Positions 1-8,761 of a stretch of DNA of 64,000 nt are shown here, one piece after another (the stretch's first letter is position 1; every line of letters starts with the position of its first letter). Source of the stretch: Nocardiaceae bacterium (GTDB taxonomy: Bacteria; Actinomycetota; Actinomycetes; Mycobacteriales; Mycobacteriaceae); the NCBI GenBank assembly GCA_021372355.1, contig JAJFUQ010000183.1:1-64000 (forward strand), written 5' to 3'. The position numbers and the translations under genes were made by a program. The notes beneath the pieces were generated by a model. The model did not search any database, was not told the DNA's origin, and was given only the letters and a program-made list of their open reading frames with translations.

Positions 1-583
1 AGGTCTTGAATCCTCCTGGGACGCGTGCGATGCCGAAATCTGCGAGTTGGGGTTCGTCGTAGGCGGTGACGAGGACGTTGGCAGGCTTGACGTCGCGATG
101 CAGGATGCCCATCCAATGAGCCGATTCGATGGCGCCCGCGAGCTTGATCCCGATGCGAACGGTGTCCTGCCAGGGGATGGGGCCGTTTCGATGTACCGCG
201 CGCTCGAGGGAACCGCGCGCATGAAAAGGCATCAGGATGTACGGGCGTCCACTCGTGGTCGCGCCGATCTGCAGGATGTCGACGATGTTGGGGTGGCCGG
301 ACAAACGGCCCATGGCGTGTTCTTCCCGGAGGAAGCGCTCGCGATTTTCTTCGTCCAGATCGGCGGCGAGTACCTTGACCGCCACGGAGCGGTCCAAGGA
401 GGGCTGGAAGCAGCGGTAGACGGTGCCGAACCCGCCGCGGCCGATTTCCGTAGCCGACTCCAGTCCGGCGACCTCGAGTTCGGCGACGATGTCGGGTTCG
501 GGATCGCGGCTGGCGCTGGACCGTTCGGGTGCTGTCGCCCCGGCGATCTGGTTGAAACGCGTGGCTCTCGAATCTGGGCCCAT
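1..583 (-). CDS. PknK-like Ser/Thr protein kinase, N-terminal part (cut by window edge)
   Basis: The visible 194 residues are a eukaryotic-type protein kinase lobe. There is a glycine loop (GRGGFGTVYRC), the VAVKVL lysine, the HRDVKPANVLV catalytic loop and the ADFGIARVPGGF activation segment. The order and wording (GLESATEIGRGGFG, RLSGHPNIV, MPFHARGSL) match the N-terminus of mycobacterial PknK. PknK continues into a long AAA/LuxR-like regulatory part; that portion would lie outside the window, so its presence here is inferred. The start is ATG at 583, giving a 40-residue lead before the kinase domain. It is divergent from the pit gene, with a DosR-like site in between. Confidence 0.85.
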   Translation of the reverse strand, partial: MGPDSRATRFNQIAGATAPERSSASRDPEPDIVAELEVAGLESATEIGRGGFGTVYRCFQPSLDRSVAVKVLAADLDEENRERFLREEHAMGRLSGHPNIVDILQIGATTSGRPYILMPFHARGSLERAVHRNGPIPWQDTVRIGIKLAGAIESAHWMGILHRDVKPANVLVTAYDEPQLADFGIARVPGGFKT

Positions 584-654
584 ATATCCACTCTCACCCC
601 AGGTGAGGTCAGCATAGTCCCGGAACTGCTTGTCGGGGTGAGGTCTTGACGTGC

Positions 655-674
655 TCGGGGCCTTACGTCCTTCG
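655..674. promoter_or_regulatory. DosR/DevR-like operator A
   Basis: The core GGGCCTTACGTCCT (658-671) matches 11 of 14 positions of the M. tuberculosis DosR core GGGACTWWAGTCCC. It lies 83 nt upstream of the pit ATG and 71 nt from the divergent kinase start. The same 83-84 nt spacing recurs at operators B and C, which supports function. The match was scored by eye. Confidence 0.5.
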
Positions 675-757
675 CCGAATGTCTTCGGGCCCTACCGAGG
701 TCGGACCTGCAGCCAGAACAATCGAGGCATGGACGTTCGTGGTCGGCCCTGACGAAA

Positions 758-1765
758 ATGGCGTTGTTCGCACTGACCATGGTCGTCGTTCTGGCGATGA
801 TCTTCGACGTCACGAATGGATTCCACGACTCCGCGAATTCGGTGGCCGCGCTCGTCTCGACGCGGGCCGCCACGGCGCGCCAGGCTCTGGTCATCACCGC
901 GCTGGGCAACCTCACAGGACCACTCCTGGCGGGGACGGCGGTCGCGAACACGGTCGGCGGCGTCGTCGACGTGCCGTTGAGCGACACCGTCCCCGTTGTC
1001 GGTGCCGCACTGACGTCCGCAATCGTGTGGAACGTCATCACGTGGCGCTTTGGCCTACCGTCCAGCTCCTCGCACGCGCTCATCGGCGGTCTCGTCGGGG
1101 CCGCGGTGCTCAGTGGATGGGACGGAGTTCACTGGGGAGGGTTCGTCGGGTGGCGACCCTATGGCGTGATGGGTGTGCTTGCCGGACTTGCCATTTCGCC
1201 GATCCTCGGGGTCGTCGTCGGGGCTGCGGCGAGTGCGCTCGCTCGCCGCGCGTTGCGGCGCGCGCCACGTCGCGTGAACAAGGTCGTGCGGCGCGGCGAG
1301 TGGGTGACAGCGTCGGCCCTGGCGTTCAGCCACGGTGCCAACGACGCCCAGAAGACGATGGGCGTTGTCGCGTTGTTGTTGTATGCGACCGGGCATCTCG
1401 ATCGGTTCGACGTTCCGCTGTGGGTGCGGCTCGCAGCAGCGACCGCGCTGACGATCGGAACGATGCTCGGCGGTTGGCGGATCGTTCGTACGGTCGGACA
1501 CGGCATCTACCGGATGCGTCCATTGGATGGACTGGTCAGTCAGGGAAGTTCGGCGGCCGTGATTCTCGCCGCCGCTGCGGTCGGTGCGCCAGTGAGCACC
1601 ACCCATGTCGTCGCGTCCGGGGTTGTCGGGGTCGGCGCGCAGCGAAGAATCCGCCATGTGCACTGGGCGGTGGTCCGGGAGATCGGTGCCGCGTGGCTCG
1701 TCACGTTGCCCGTGACCGCCATGGCGGGAGCGGCTTTGTTGTTCATCTGGAGGGGATTGTCATGA
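758..1765 (+). CDS. pit: Inorganic phosphate transporter, PiT family
   Basis: A 335-residue polytopic membrane protein of the low-affinity PiT (SLC20) family, which takes up metal-phosphate with protons. The two inverted family signatures are visible: DVTNGFHDSANSVA near residue 17 and FSHGANDAQKTMGV near 190, plus PVSTTHVVASGVVG near 280. The length is normal for short actinobacterial PiT proteins. The ATG at 758 follows a DosR-like operator. The stop overlaps the start of the next gene (ATGA), so it is co-translated with a PhoU/DUF47-like partner, the usual arrangement for PitA with its accessory protein. Confidence 0.9.
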   Translation: MALFALTMVVVLAMIFDVTNGFHDSANSVAALVSTRAATARQALVITALGNLTGPLLAGTAVANTVGGVVDVPLSDTVPVVGAALTSAIVWNVITWRFGLPSSSSHALIGGLVGAAVLSGWDGVHWGGFVGWRPYGVMGVLAGLAISPILGVVVGAAASALARRALRRAPRRVNKVVRRGEWVTASALAFSHGANDAQKTMGVVALLLYATGHLDRFDVPLWVRLAAATALTIGTMLGGWRIVRTVGHGIYRMRPLDGLVSQGSSAAVILAAAAVGAPVSTTHVVASGVVGVGAQRRIRHVHWAVVREIGAAWLVTLPVTAMAGAALLFIWRGLS

Positions 1766-2376
1766 AACGTATTCGCGCCTGGTTCCTGCCGCGCAACCTC
1801 GATACGCTCGGAACTCTCGTGCACCAGCTCGAAGTCGTCGAGCAGATGCTCGGAACACTCTCGTCCTGGATCGAGGGGGCCGAATCCGAGGCGTCGGTTA
1901 TCGAACTGCGGCGTCTGGCGAAGGTCGAACACGAGCTGCGCCGGCAACTGAACACCGAGGTGCGGCAGAGCTTCAGCACGCCTCTCGAGGCGGAGGATCT
2001 GTTCGAGTTCGGGGAAGCCCTCGGTGAGATCGCTGAGAGCATCTACGCGCTCGTGCGCGAGGCGGATCTGTCGCACACCGGACCCGATGCGTGCTTGCGG
2101 GCTATCGTCGACGCGATCGGCGCCGCGTTCACACCGTTGGCGTCCGCCGTTCGGATGTTGCCGCACAAGCGCGCGGCGACCATGGCCGACCAATCGCTGC
2201 AACTGCTGACTGTGGCAGAGCATTGCTACCGCGGAGCAATCGCGGACCTGGAGTACGAGGAGGACCTGCGCCGCGAACTTCGCCGCCGCGAACTCTATCG
2301 GCGCAGTGAGCATCTCGGCGCCGCGACGCAGGCACTGGCACGCCGCGTGTGGTACGCGGTGTTCAAGACCGAGTGA
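1762..2376 (+). CDS. PhoU-like / DUF47-type accessory protein of Pit
   Basis: A 204-residue, largely alpha-helical, charged protein starting MKRIRAWFLPRN. Its heptad-like helices (LVHQLEVVEQMLGTL, EFGEALGEIAESIYALV) fit the PhoU/DUF47 helical-bundle family, whose genes usually follow pit genes and modulate phosphate transport. No enzymatic motif is seen. The start ATG overlaps the pit stop by 4 nt, so translation is coupled. The family assignment rests on context, length and helical pattern rather than a diagnostic motif. Confidence 0.7.
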   Translation: MKRIRAWFLPRNLDTLGTLVHQLEVVEQMLGTLSSWIEGAESEASVIELRRLAKVEHELRRQLNTEVRQSFSTPLEAEDLFEFGEALGEIAESIYALVREADLSHTGPDACLRAIVDAIGAAFTPLASAVRMLPHKRAATMADQSLQLLTVAEHCYRGAIADLEYEEDLRRELRRRELYRRSEHLGAATQALARRVWYAVFKTE

Positions 2377-2378
2377 GG

Positions 2379-2789
2379 TCAGTCCACGCTCGCGACGGGC
2401 GACGATGCAATAACGTCGATCTTCGGCGGGTCGTTCAGCGTATTGGTCACCGTGCAATGCGCGACCGCCGCGATCATTCCATCGCGGTGGTCCGCATCGA
2501 GCTCGCTCGGCGAAACGACGGTCAGCTGGACGCGGGCAACGCGAGCCGGATTCGCTCTCATGTTCCATTGGCAGTCCACCCGCAGACCGCGGTGGGGGAG
2601 CCCATTGGCCCGCAGGTAGCGCGCCGCGTAGTACGCGGCACAGCCGGCCACGGACATCACCATCAACTCGACGGGTGAGGCGCCGACCTCGACATCGTCG
2701 GCGCGTGGCTGATCCACCAGGACGGCGTGGTTGCGGGTGCGGATCTCGAACCGATCGTTGTCGAACTCGGTCACGGATATCGATGCCAT
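2379..2789 (-). CDS. OsmC/Ohr-family peroxide-reducing protein
   Basis: A 136-residue OsmC-fold protein. The two redox cysteines of the family are in place: one in the central helix (MSVAGCAAYYAARYL) and one later (AAVAHCTVTNTL). Members reduce organic hydroperoxides by a cysteine thiol mechanism in the cytoplasm. It begins 11 nt downstream of the Acg-like gene and is almost certainly its operon partner, so it probably shares the DosR-like promoter. Whether it is OsmC, Ohr or a thiol-handling relative cannot be settled by eye. Confidence 0.85.
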   Translation of the reverse strand: MASISVTEFDNDRFEIRTRNHAVLVDQPRADDVEVGASPVELMVMSVAGCAAYYAARYLRANGLPHRGLRVDCQWNMRANPARVARVQLTVVSPSELDADHRDGMIAAVAHCTVTNTLNDPPKIDVIASSPVASVD

Positions 2790-2800
2790 GGCCGCCTGCC

Positions 2801-3805
2801 CTACCGGTTGTCTGCGCGATCGAACGGGTCGATCACTTCAGCGAGGCTGCGCCGGGGTGTTTGGGGCACCGGCTCGGCAGCGATCGGCGCCCAGCCGACT
2901 CGCAGGATCATCTGCGGAAATCCTTTGTCGCCGAGCACATCTGTGCGGACGATTGTGCGCAGGTTGGCAATCTCGAGCGGCTCGGTGAGTGGGCAGGTGG
3001 CCAGACCGATGGAGGTCGCTGTCAACAAAGCCGCGCTCGTCGCTTCGCCTGCCCGAATGCGTGACATCGGATCGTCGGAAGTGGTGCCGACGATCAGGAG
3101 CGCCCCGGGATTCGCATCCGTCGAAACGGGGTCCGCGAGCGTACCGGCGGAGAAATTGCGGGCGACGACGCCCGGTTCGGCCGAACCAGGAACGGTCGCA
3201 TTCCGCGCGGGCACGCCGTCGGCTGCGACACGCCGGCCGCTCCAGATCGCGAGCTCGGTCACGTACTCCGCCTGTGCAGCGTGGACCTGCGAGGCCGCGA
3301 AGACTGCGTCTTCGAGCGTCGTGCGTGATTGTCCTTCGGTTTCGTACACCAGGACGCCTTCGTCGACGGCCGCACTGGCAATCGCGCGGACGTGCGCCTC
3401 CGGAACCGGCCAGGAGCTGTATCGGCGTCGATCTGACCGACGGCGCGAGATTGCTGCGGCAAGCGCGATCTCGTCGTCGGTCGGCGTGTGGCGAGAGAGT
3501 TCGACGGAAGCAATGTGGTTCGGATGCGACGGGTCCGGCAGGCGGTGGACGGTTGCCGCCCAACCCAGCGCGGCGAGACCAACGCGCAGGTGATGCAGAG
3601 CGGCTCCGCAACTGAGCAGCAGGTCCCGCTGATCCGGGTCCGTAGCAGGCAGCTGACGGCTCGGGTCCGCGTACAGGTGGATCGTCCGGTCGCCCACGCG
3701 CCAGCGCCACGGCTGCGTGTTGTGGACCGACGGCGCGCGAACCGCGAGGGCTAGCGCAGTCCGGATCGTCTCCTCGTCGGGAAGCCCGTGGTCCATCATC
3801 ATCAC
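2801..3805 (-). CDS. Acg-family nitroreductase-like flavoprotein
   Basis: A 334-residue protein of the Acg (Rv2032/Rv3127) family: a duplicated nitroreductase fold that binds FMN but has a lid closing the active site, with no known reductase activity in the M. tuberculosis member. Signatures seen are AVRAPSVHNTQPWRW near residue 20, the SCGAALHHLRVGLAALGW segment, and a C-terminal nitroreductase-like half ending RVGWAPIAAEPVPQTPR. Acg genes are classic DosR targets in mycobacteria, and a DosR-like site lies 46 nt upstream of the start. It is divergent from the Rv2004c-like gene. Confidence 0.88.
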   Translation of the reverse strand: MMMMDHGLPDEETIRTALALAVRAPSVHNTQPWRWRVGDRTIHLYADPSRQLPATDPDQRDLLLSCGAALHHLRVGLAALGWAATVHRLPDPSHPNHIASVELSRHTPTDDEIALAAAISRRRSDRRRYSSWPVPEAHVRAIASAAVDEGVLVYETEGQSRTTLEDAVFAASQVHAAQAEYVTELAIWSGRRVAADGVPARNATVPGSAEPGVVARNFSAGTLADPVSTDANPGALLIVGTTSDDPMSRIRAGEATSAALLTATSIGLATCPLTEPLEIANLRTIVRTDVLGDKGFPQMILRVGWAPIAAEPVPQTPRRSLAEVIDPFDRADNR

Positions 3806-3851
3806 CTCTCGTTCGGGTGCGTTCAGTTCATCTCGGGTGAGCGAGCCGTCG

Positions 3852-3871
3852 GGAGGGTCGCAAGGCCCGAT
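3852..3871. promoter_or_regulatory. DosR/DevR-like operator B
   Basis: The core GGGTCGCAAGGCCC (3855-3868) is a degenerate DosR palindrome with conserved GGG..C and GGCCC halves; the GGCCC variant also occurs in mycobacterial DosR boxes. It is shared by the divergent Acg-like gene (46 nt) and the Rv2004c-like gene (83 nt). Homologues of both genes belong to the M. tuberculosis DosR regulon. Confidence 0.45.
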
Positions 3872-3954
3872 GTCCGGTGACCTTCGCCGTTAGCGGCGGT
3901 CGGGCCGCGCCCGCGATTCTCAGAAGGGAGTTGCGAACAGAAGAGGCGATACCC

Positions 3955-5436
3955 ATGACATCCGGTGGCTCGCTCGATCCGATCGCGTACGAAACCCATT
4001 CGGGGTTGGTCGTTCTCGTCGGCGATCGGGCGTACAAAGCCAAGAAGGCCATCGTGACGCCGTTTCTTGATTTCGGTGACGTCGAGCGCCGGCGACAGGC
4101 ATGTCAGAGGGAAACAGAGCTCAACCGCCGACTGTCCCCGGATGTGTATCTCGGGGTGGGAGAACTGACGGATCCGACGGGCCGGCCCTCTGAGCCGGTG
4201 CTGTTCATGCGTCGGATGCCTGCGGAGCGCCGTCTTTCTGCGCTGGTGCGCGGCAGCGAACCGGTCGGTGAATTGATCGCAGACCTCGCCGCCCGGTTGG
4301 CGACGTTCCACGCCGGCGCCAAGCGGGGCCCCGACATCGATGACGAGGGCCGCGCGGATGCCTTACAGCGGCGCTGGTCCGCGAACCTCACCGAAATGGC
4401 TGAACTCGGCGCAGGCGTCATTGCTCCAGCGGTTCTGAAATCTGTCGGGCTACGAGTGGAGGACTACATCAGTGCGCGAAAGCCGTTGTTCGAGAGGCGA
4501 ATCGCTGAGCATCGCATCGTCGACGGGCATGGTGATCTGATCGCCGACGACATCTTCTGCCTACCCGATGGACCGAGGATGCTGGACTGCCTCGATTTCG
4601 ATGATCGGTTGCGCTACGTCGACGTCGCCGACGACATCGCATTTCTCCAGATGGACCTCGAGTTCCTCGGTCGTGGTGATCTCGCGGACGCACTGGGGGA
4701 CGCGTACGACGCGCATACCGGCGACCCGGTTCCGCATTCTCTGCGCCACCACTACATCGCCTACCGCGCCGTGGTGCGGGCAAAGGTCGAACTCTTGAGG
4801 TGGCATCAGGGCAGTGTCGTCGCGCGTCGCGCCGCCGACGAGCACCTTCGGCTGGCTGTGGATCATCTCGAGCGTGGCGTGATCCGCCTGGCCCTGGTGG
4901 GTGGCCTTCCCGGGACTGGGAAGACAACACTGGCCAGAGCTCTCGCCGATCGGGTCGGCGCGGTCGTCATCTCCAGTGACGTCGTTCGCCGCACATTGCA
5001 GGCGGAAGGCGTCGTCGGCGGAACTGTCGGCGAGTACGGCCAGGGCCTCTACACGTCAGCCCACCGTGACGCGGTATACGAGCGGATGATCGAACTCGCC
5101 CGAGTGGAATTGGGCATGGGTTCCTGCGTCATTCTCGACGCCTCGTGGATGAGCGAAACCGACCGTGCCCGAGCAGCCGAACTAGCGGCGCAGATGCGCG
5201 CCGCGCTCATCGAACTCCGATGTACCGCGCCACCTGAAGTGGCCGATGAGCGGATCCGAACGCGACGGAACTCCGAGTCCGACGCGACTCCGGCGATTGC
5301 TGCGGCAGCTGCCGCAGCGGCGCAGCCGTGGTTCGAGGCCGTCCCAGTGGACACCAGCAACGGGATCGAGCCAGCGGTGCAGACTGCCGAATCGATGTGG
5401 CGGCTCACCATGTCCGGTTCCTCGAGCACCCGCTGA
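3955..5436 (+). CDS. Phosphotransferase-like + P-loop kinase fusion (Rv2004c-like)
   Basis: A 493-residue two-domain protein. The N-terminal two-thirds resembles aminoglycoside-phosphotransferase/kinase folds: IVDGHGDLIADDIF around residue 190 as the catalytic loop and LDCLDFDDRLRYVDVADD as the metal-binding loop. The C-terminal third is an AAA/zeta-toxin-like P-loop kinase with Walker A GLPGTGKTTLARALADR around residue 320. The same architecture is found in mycobacterial Rv2004c, a DosR-regulon protein of unknown substrate. The start was set at ATG 3955 (AGAGG upstream) rather than an in-frame codon at 3877, which would put operator B only 5 nt from the start. Confidence 0.8.
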   Translation: MTSGGSLDPIAYETHSGLVVLVGDRAYKAKKAIVTPFLDFGDVERRRQACQRETELNRRLSPDVYLGVGELTDPTGRPSEPVLFMRRMPAERRLSALVRGSEPVGELIADLAARLATFHAGAKRGPDIDDEGRADALQRRWSANLTEMAELGAGVIAPAVLKSVGLRVEDYISARKPLFERRIAEHRIVDGHGDLIADDIFCLPDGPRMLDCLDFDDRLRYVDVADDIAFLQMDLEFLGRGDLADALGDAYDAHTGDPVPHSLRHHYIAYRAVVRAKVELLRWHQGSVVARRAADEHLRLAVDHLERGVIRLALVGGLPGTGKTTLARALADRVGAVVISSDVVRRTLQAEGVVGGTVGEYGQGLYTSAHRDAVYERMIELARVELGMGSCVILDASWMSETDRARAAELAAQMRAALIELRCTAPPEVADERIRTRRNSESDATPAIAAAAAAAAQPWFEAVPVDTSNGIEPAVQTAESMWRLTMSGSSSTR

Positions 5437-5452
5437 GAAGCGCCGCTGAGAT

Positions 5453-5472
5453 TGGGCGCCGTTAGGCCCCTC
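5453..5472. promoter_or_regulatory. DosR/DevR-like operator C
   Basis: TGGGCGCCGTTAGGCCCCTC matches 13 of 20 positions of the DosR consensus, with a well-kept right half (TTAGGCCC). It lies 84 nt before the first universal-stress-protein gene, the same spacing as operators A and B. Confidence 0.5.
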
Positions 5473-5556
5473 GCAAAGGTGACGAAGGGCCGTGTTCGCC
5501 GGCCCGTAGATCTTGAAGACTTGAATTCAGAATCCATCCGAAGGGCAGGACCAGCG

Positions 5557-6510
5557 ATGACATCGCATCCAGATACGGGGAACCCGGCGCTTCATGGCAA
5601 TGAAGTCGTCATCGGCATTGACTACTCACGCAATTCTGAAAACACGGTCCGGTGGGCAGCGCGGGTCGCATCGGAGCGCGGTCGGACGCTGCGCATCGTC
5701 CACGGGCTCGGACTCGGGCCGATGACGTCGACGATCGACTATCCGTCTCTGGGGATCCCGCAGTTTGTCGAGCGGCTGCGCGCCAAGGCCGAGGAGACCG
5801 TCGAGCGGTCGCGGCGTACCGCCCACGCCGTTGACCCCAATCTGACGGTGATCACCGAAGTCTCGGACGAGTCAGCCGCAGCTGTACTGGTGGATCGGTC
5901 GAAATCCGCGTACGAGGTCGTGCTCGGTACCGGCGCTCCAGAGGCCGGCGTGGGGCGTATCGGATCGACCATCACCGCCGTTGCCAGCCACGCGCACGCA
6001 CCCGTCGTCGTAGTTCGTGGCGACCTCGAGCGCTCGCCACGTCCGTCGACCGCACCGGTCGTCCTAGGACTCGATGGCAGTCCCATCGGCGAAGCGGCGA
6101 TCGCGGTCGCGTTCGACGAAGCTTCGTGGCGCCGGACCAGCCTTGTCGCAGTTCATGCATGGAGCGATCTTTCGCTCGGGATGTTCGCGCAACGGCATGA
6201 GCTGCTGACCCCACCCGAAGCATTCGAACAGGCCGAGAGCGTGATCGTTGCCGAGCGTCTCGCGGGCTGGCAAGAGAAGTATCCCGATGTCGCAGTGAGC
6301 CGAAGGATCTACCTCGACGGACCGCGCCAGCACCTCCTGCGGTGGTCCCAGCGCGCTCAGCTCGTGGTTGTCGGTACCCGCGGCCGGGGCGGGCTCGCGG
6401 GCATGTTGCTCGGTTCGACAAGCACCACGTTGATCCATCAGGCCCAGTGCCCGGTCATGGTCGTTCGCCCCGAAATCGGCGCGACCCTGCGTACGGGAGA
6501 CGAGAAATGA
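5557..6510 (+). CDS. Universal stress protein, two UspA domains
   Basis: A 317-residue tandem UspA protein. The first domain starts VVIGIDYSRNSENTVRWA and has a degenerate ATP loop (LGTGAPEAGVGRIGST). The second starts VVLGLDGSPIGEAA and has an intact G-2x-G-9x-GS loop (VVGTRGRGGLAGMLLGSTS), so ATP binding probably rests on domain 2. Tandem Usps of this size are typical DosR targets in mycobacteria and bind ATP under hypoxia. The start is ATG 5557, preceded by AGGGCAGGA. It overlaps the next usp gene by 4 nt. Confidence 0.9.
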   Translation: MTSHPDTGNPALHGNEVVIGIDYSRNSENTVRWAARVASERGRTLRIVHGLGLGPMTSTIDYPSLGIPQFVERLRAKAEETVERSRRTAHAVDPNLTVITEVSDESAAAVLVDRSKSAYEVVLGTGAPEAGVGRIGSTITAVASHAHAPVVVVRGDLERSPRPSTAPVVLGLDGSPIGEAAIAVAFDEASWRRTSLVAVHAWSDLSLGMFAQRHELLTPPEAFEQAESVIVAERLAGWQEKYPDVAVSRRIYLDGPRQHLLRWSQRAQLVVVGTRGRGGLAGMLLGSTSTTLIHQAQCPVMVVRPEIGATLRTGDEK

Positions 6511-7376
6511 ATCCTGGCGATCCCATTGTCGTCCGCGTAGATCAGTCGCCTGCGGCGGAATCCGCTGTGCGCTGGGCCGCTGCGGACGCGGCGCGGCACC
6601 GAGTCGGACTGTTGCTCGTCACTGCGTTGCCCCCTGCCGAGATCTATGGTCCGGCGTTGTCTTTCCCGCCGATCGATCTCGAACGCGCGCGAAGCGAGGC
6701 GCGTGACCTGCTGCGAAGCGCTACCAAGTTGGCCGAAGAAGCCGCCGCCGACCTCGGTGGAGTCGAGGTGTCCACCCAGGTCATGAGGGGTCCGGCGACT
6801 ACCGCCCTGATGGAGCAGTCCAAGAACGCACGCATGGTGGTCGTCGGGAGTCGCGGGATGGGCGCGTTCGGACGGGGCATTTTCGGGTCTGTCAGCAGTG
6901 CCCTCCCGAGGCACGCTCACTGCCCGGTGGCTGTCGTACCGGCACGCGAGAAGGCCGCCAAGGGTCCCGTCGTGGTCGGCATCGACGGCACACCGAGCAG
7001 TGTGCCCGCGATCGAGATCGCATTCGACGAGGCATCGACCCGCGGTGTAGAGCTCATTGCAGTGCACGCCTGGTTCGATGTGAGCGACGGCATCCCGTTG
7101 GCCGTCACGTGGCCCGACGTCGAGATCTCGGCGAATGCCGTTCTCGCCGAGAGTCTTGCCGGGTGGGCCGAACGCTATCCGGACGTGTCCATCAAGCGTG
7201 TTGCCGTCATCAATCGCCCAACCCGAACGCTGTTCGAGGAGTCTGCCAAAGCGGACCTCGTGGTCGTCGGCAGTCGAGGCCGCGGCGGTTTCGCCGGTAT
7301 GACATTGGGCTCGACGAGCCAGGCACTGCTCCACAGCGTCGAGTGCCCGATCATCATCGCCCGCAACCCGATGTGA
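6507..7376 (+). CDS. Universal stress protein, two UspA domains
   Basis: A 289-residue tandem UspA protein translationally coupled (ATGA) to the preceding usp. Both halves keep the nucleotide-binding loop (VVGSRGMGAFGRGIFGSVS and VVGSRGRGGFAGMTLGSTS). The first strand is VVRVDQSPAAES, lacking the usual glycine before the Asp, a small departure from the family. Presumably expressed with its neighbour from the DosR-like promoter at 5453. Confidence 0.9.
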   Translation: MNPGDPIVVRVDQSPAAESAVRWAAADAARHRVGLLLVTALPPAEIYGPALSFPPIDLERARSEARDLLRSATKLAEEAAADLGGVEVSTQVMRGPATTALMEQSKNARMVVVGSRGMGAFGRGIFGSVSSALPRHAHCPVAVVPAREKAAKGPVVVGIDGTPSSVPAIEIAFDEASTRGVELIAVHAWFDVSDGIPLAVTWPDVEISANAVLAESLAGWAERYPDVSIKRVAVINRPTRTLFEESAKADLVVVGSRGRGGFAGMTLGSTSQALLHSVECPIIIARNPM

Positions 7377-7421
7377 ATGGAGTCGCGGTCCCCAATGCCA
7401 ACCTCAACCCGGAGACAGAAG

Positions 7422-7637
7422 ATGGCTGCCGAAAATCCCGGCGCTGACCGCACCCGGTGCCGTGTCACGTTCGGCGTCGTCTACGTTCAGATCGTTCTCA
7501 TTCACGCCCTACTTATGGCCGCCATATTGTCTGCTCGGTCCCACACCGCCACGAGAGCGCATTGGTTGCACCTCAGAGAATTCACGGGCGCGGCGGTGAC
7601 AGCCCTCCGTGACCGCCGCGTTCGCATGAAGGAATAG
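7422..7637 (+). CDS. Small putative membrane protein
   Basis: A possible 71-residue protein starting at ATG 7422, with GGAGA about 7 nt upstream. One hydrophobic segment (VTFGVVYVQIVLIHALLMAA) is followed by a basic tail ending RDRRVRMKE, so a single-pass membrane protein with cytoplasmic C-terminus is plausible. It begins 45 nt after the usp stop and has G/C-rich third positions. I recognise no family; it could be a chance frame. Confidence 0.4.
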   Translation: MAAENPGADRTRCRVTFGVVYVQIVLIHALLMAAILSARSHTATRAHWLHLREFTGAAVTALRDRRVRMKE

Positions 7638-7648
7638 CGTCGATCCTT

Positions 7649-7664
7649 CTCGGAATTTTCCGAG
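7649..7664. promoter_or_regulatory. Short palindrome upstream of a hydrolase gene
   Basis: CTCGGAATTTTCCGAG is a 7-bp inverted repeat with a 2-nt centre (or a 6-bp stem with an ATTT loop). It lies about 80 nt upstream of the hydrolase start and just after the preceding small gene. It could be an operator or a weak transcription terminator. Confidence 0.35.
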
Positions 7665-7741
7665 TCGCGCTGCCGTTTCATGGATACCCCAAAGCTGGGC
7701 GGAATGGTTCCAGCAATGATGCTGCTGCTAGGAAAGTGCGC

Positions 7742-8734
7742 ATGTCGAATTCTGCGCGTGACCCGTTAACCTCGCCCGGGCCGATGTACACCCACATTTC
7801 CGGGCGTACGCCGCAACTTGAAACAATCGGCCGGCTGCTGAAAGTCACCGTGAAGCCCTTCTTGTGGACCTGGTCCAAGACGTGGTTTCTGCCGTGGCCG
7901 ACCGGCTTGGTCGATCACGTGGGCCGCGTGTTGGCGCGGGATGCCGATGTGGAAACCGCCGCCGTTCAATTGCCGAATTGTTCCGCGCAGATGTATTCAC
8001 CGAAGAATCTCGATTCCGATCGCCTCGTGCTCTACTTTCACGGCGGCGCCTTTCTTGTCGGTGGGAATCACCTCCACCGGCAGATGATCAGCCGATTCTC
8101 GACCGAGCTCGCCACCCGGGTCCTCGCAGTGGGTTACCGCAAGATGCCCCGTCACTCGCTGATGGCGGCAATCGACGACTGTCTCGACGCATATCGATAC
8201 GCGCTGAGCCAGGGATCAAGTCCGGACCGGGTCGTCTTCATGGGTGACTCGGCGGGTGGTTACCTGGCCTTGGTGGCCGCGATGCAAACGAAGAGTGCCG
8301 GACTTCCGATGCCCGGTGCGATCGTCGCGATGTCGCCATTGACCGACTGGAACCACACCACGAAGGTCGAGGCGGTCACCGCAGGCGAATGCGCGGTGTT
8401 TCCGCGATCCGCCGTTGCGGCGTTCGCACGTGCGGTCCGCCGTTATGGGGATGGGTCTGTCGAGTTGATCTCCCCAGCGCAGTCGGAGTTGACCGGCCTT
8501 CCGCCCACTCTCATTCAGGCCGGGCGTCGCGAAATGCTCTATCCGGATGCCGTGGCCGTTGCCGAGAGACTGGCACAGCACGAGGTGGCGTGCGAACTCC
8601 AAACCTGGGACACCAACGTGCACGTCTTTCAGGCGGCGGCCGGCATTGCACCGGAAGCCGCACATGCGGTGAGAAGTACCGTCGCGTTCATCGATCGCAT
8701 TGTGCACAGAAAGCAGCAACGGGAGGCGTCGTAA
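7742..8734 (+). CDS. Alpha/beta hydrolase, HSL (hormone-sensitive lipase) family
   Basis: A 330-residue esterase of the HSL/lipase GDXG family. The oxyanion-hole motif HGGAFLVGG (about residue 100) and nucleophile motif GDSAGGYLAL (about 165) are clear, and a catalytic His is likely in NVHVFQ near the C-terminus. Members hydrolyse short acyl esters. The start is ATG 7742; an in-frame GTG at 7736 is also possible. No transmembrane segment or signal peptide is evident. It stands alone, convergent with the gene at 8762. Confidence 0.88.
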   Translation: MSNSARDPLTSPGPMYTHISGRTPQLETIGRLLKVTVKPFLWTWSKTWFLPWPTGLVDHVGRVLARDADVETAAVQLPNCSAQMYSPKNLDSDRLVLYFHGGAFLVGGNHLHRQMISRFSTELATRVLAVGYRKMPRHSLMAAIDDCLDAYRYALSQGSSPDRVVFMGDSAGGYLALVAAMQTKSAGLPMPGAIVAMSPLTDWNHTTKVEAVTAGECAVFPRSAVAAFARAVRRYGDGSVELISPAQSELTGLPPTLIQAGRREMLYPDAVAVAERLAQHEVACELQTWDTNVHVFQAAAGIAPEAAHAVRSTVAFIDRIVHRKQQREAS

Positions 8735-8761
8735 CCGTCGGCTGTGCCGCCTGCCGGCCAG

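Noticed and set aside
47-649. 200-codon plus-strand frame at the left edge
   Set aside because: It is antisense to a clear PknK-like kinase domain and has no recognisable protein features.
646-2376. 576-codon plus-strand frame covering pit
   Set aside because: Its first two-thirds is an out-of-frame reading of pit; only the last part from ATG 1762 is the real PhoU-like gene.
5487-5505. Inverted repeat GGGCCG...CGGCCC near the first usp gene
   Set aside because: Arm spacing does not fit the DosR palindrome and no second instance was found, so it is not listed as an operator.
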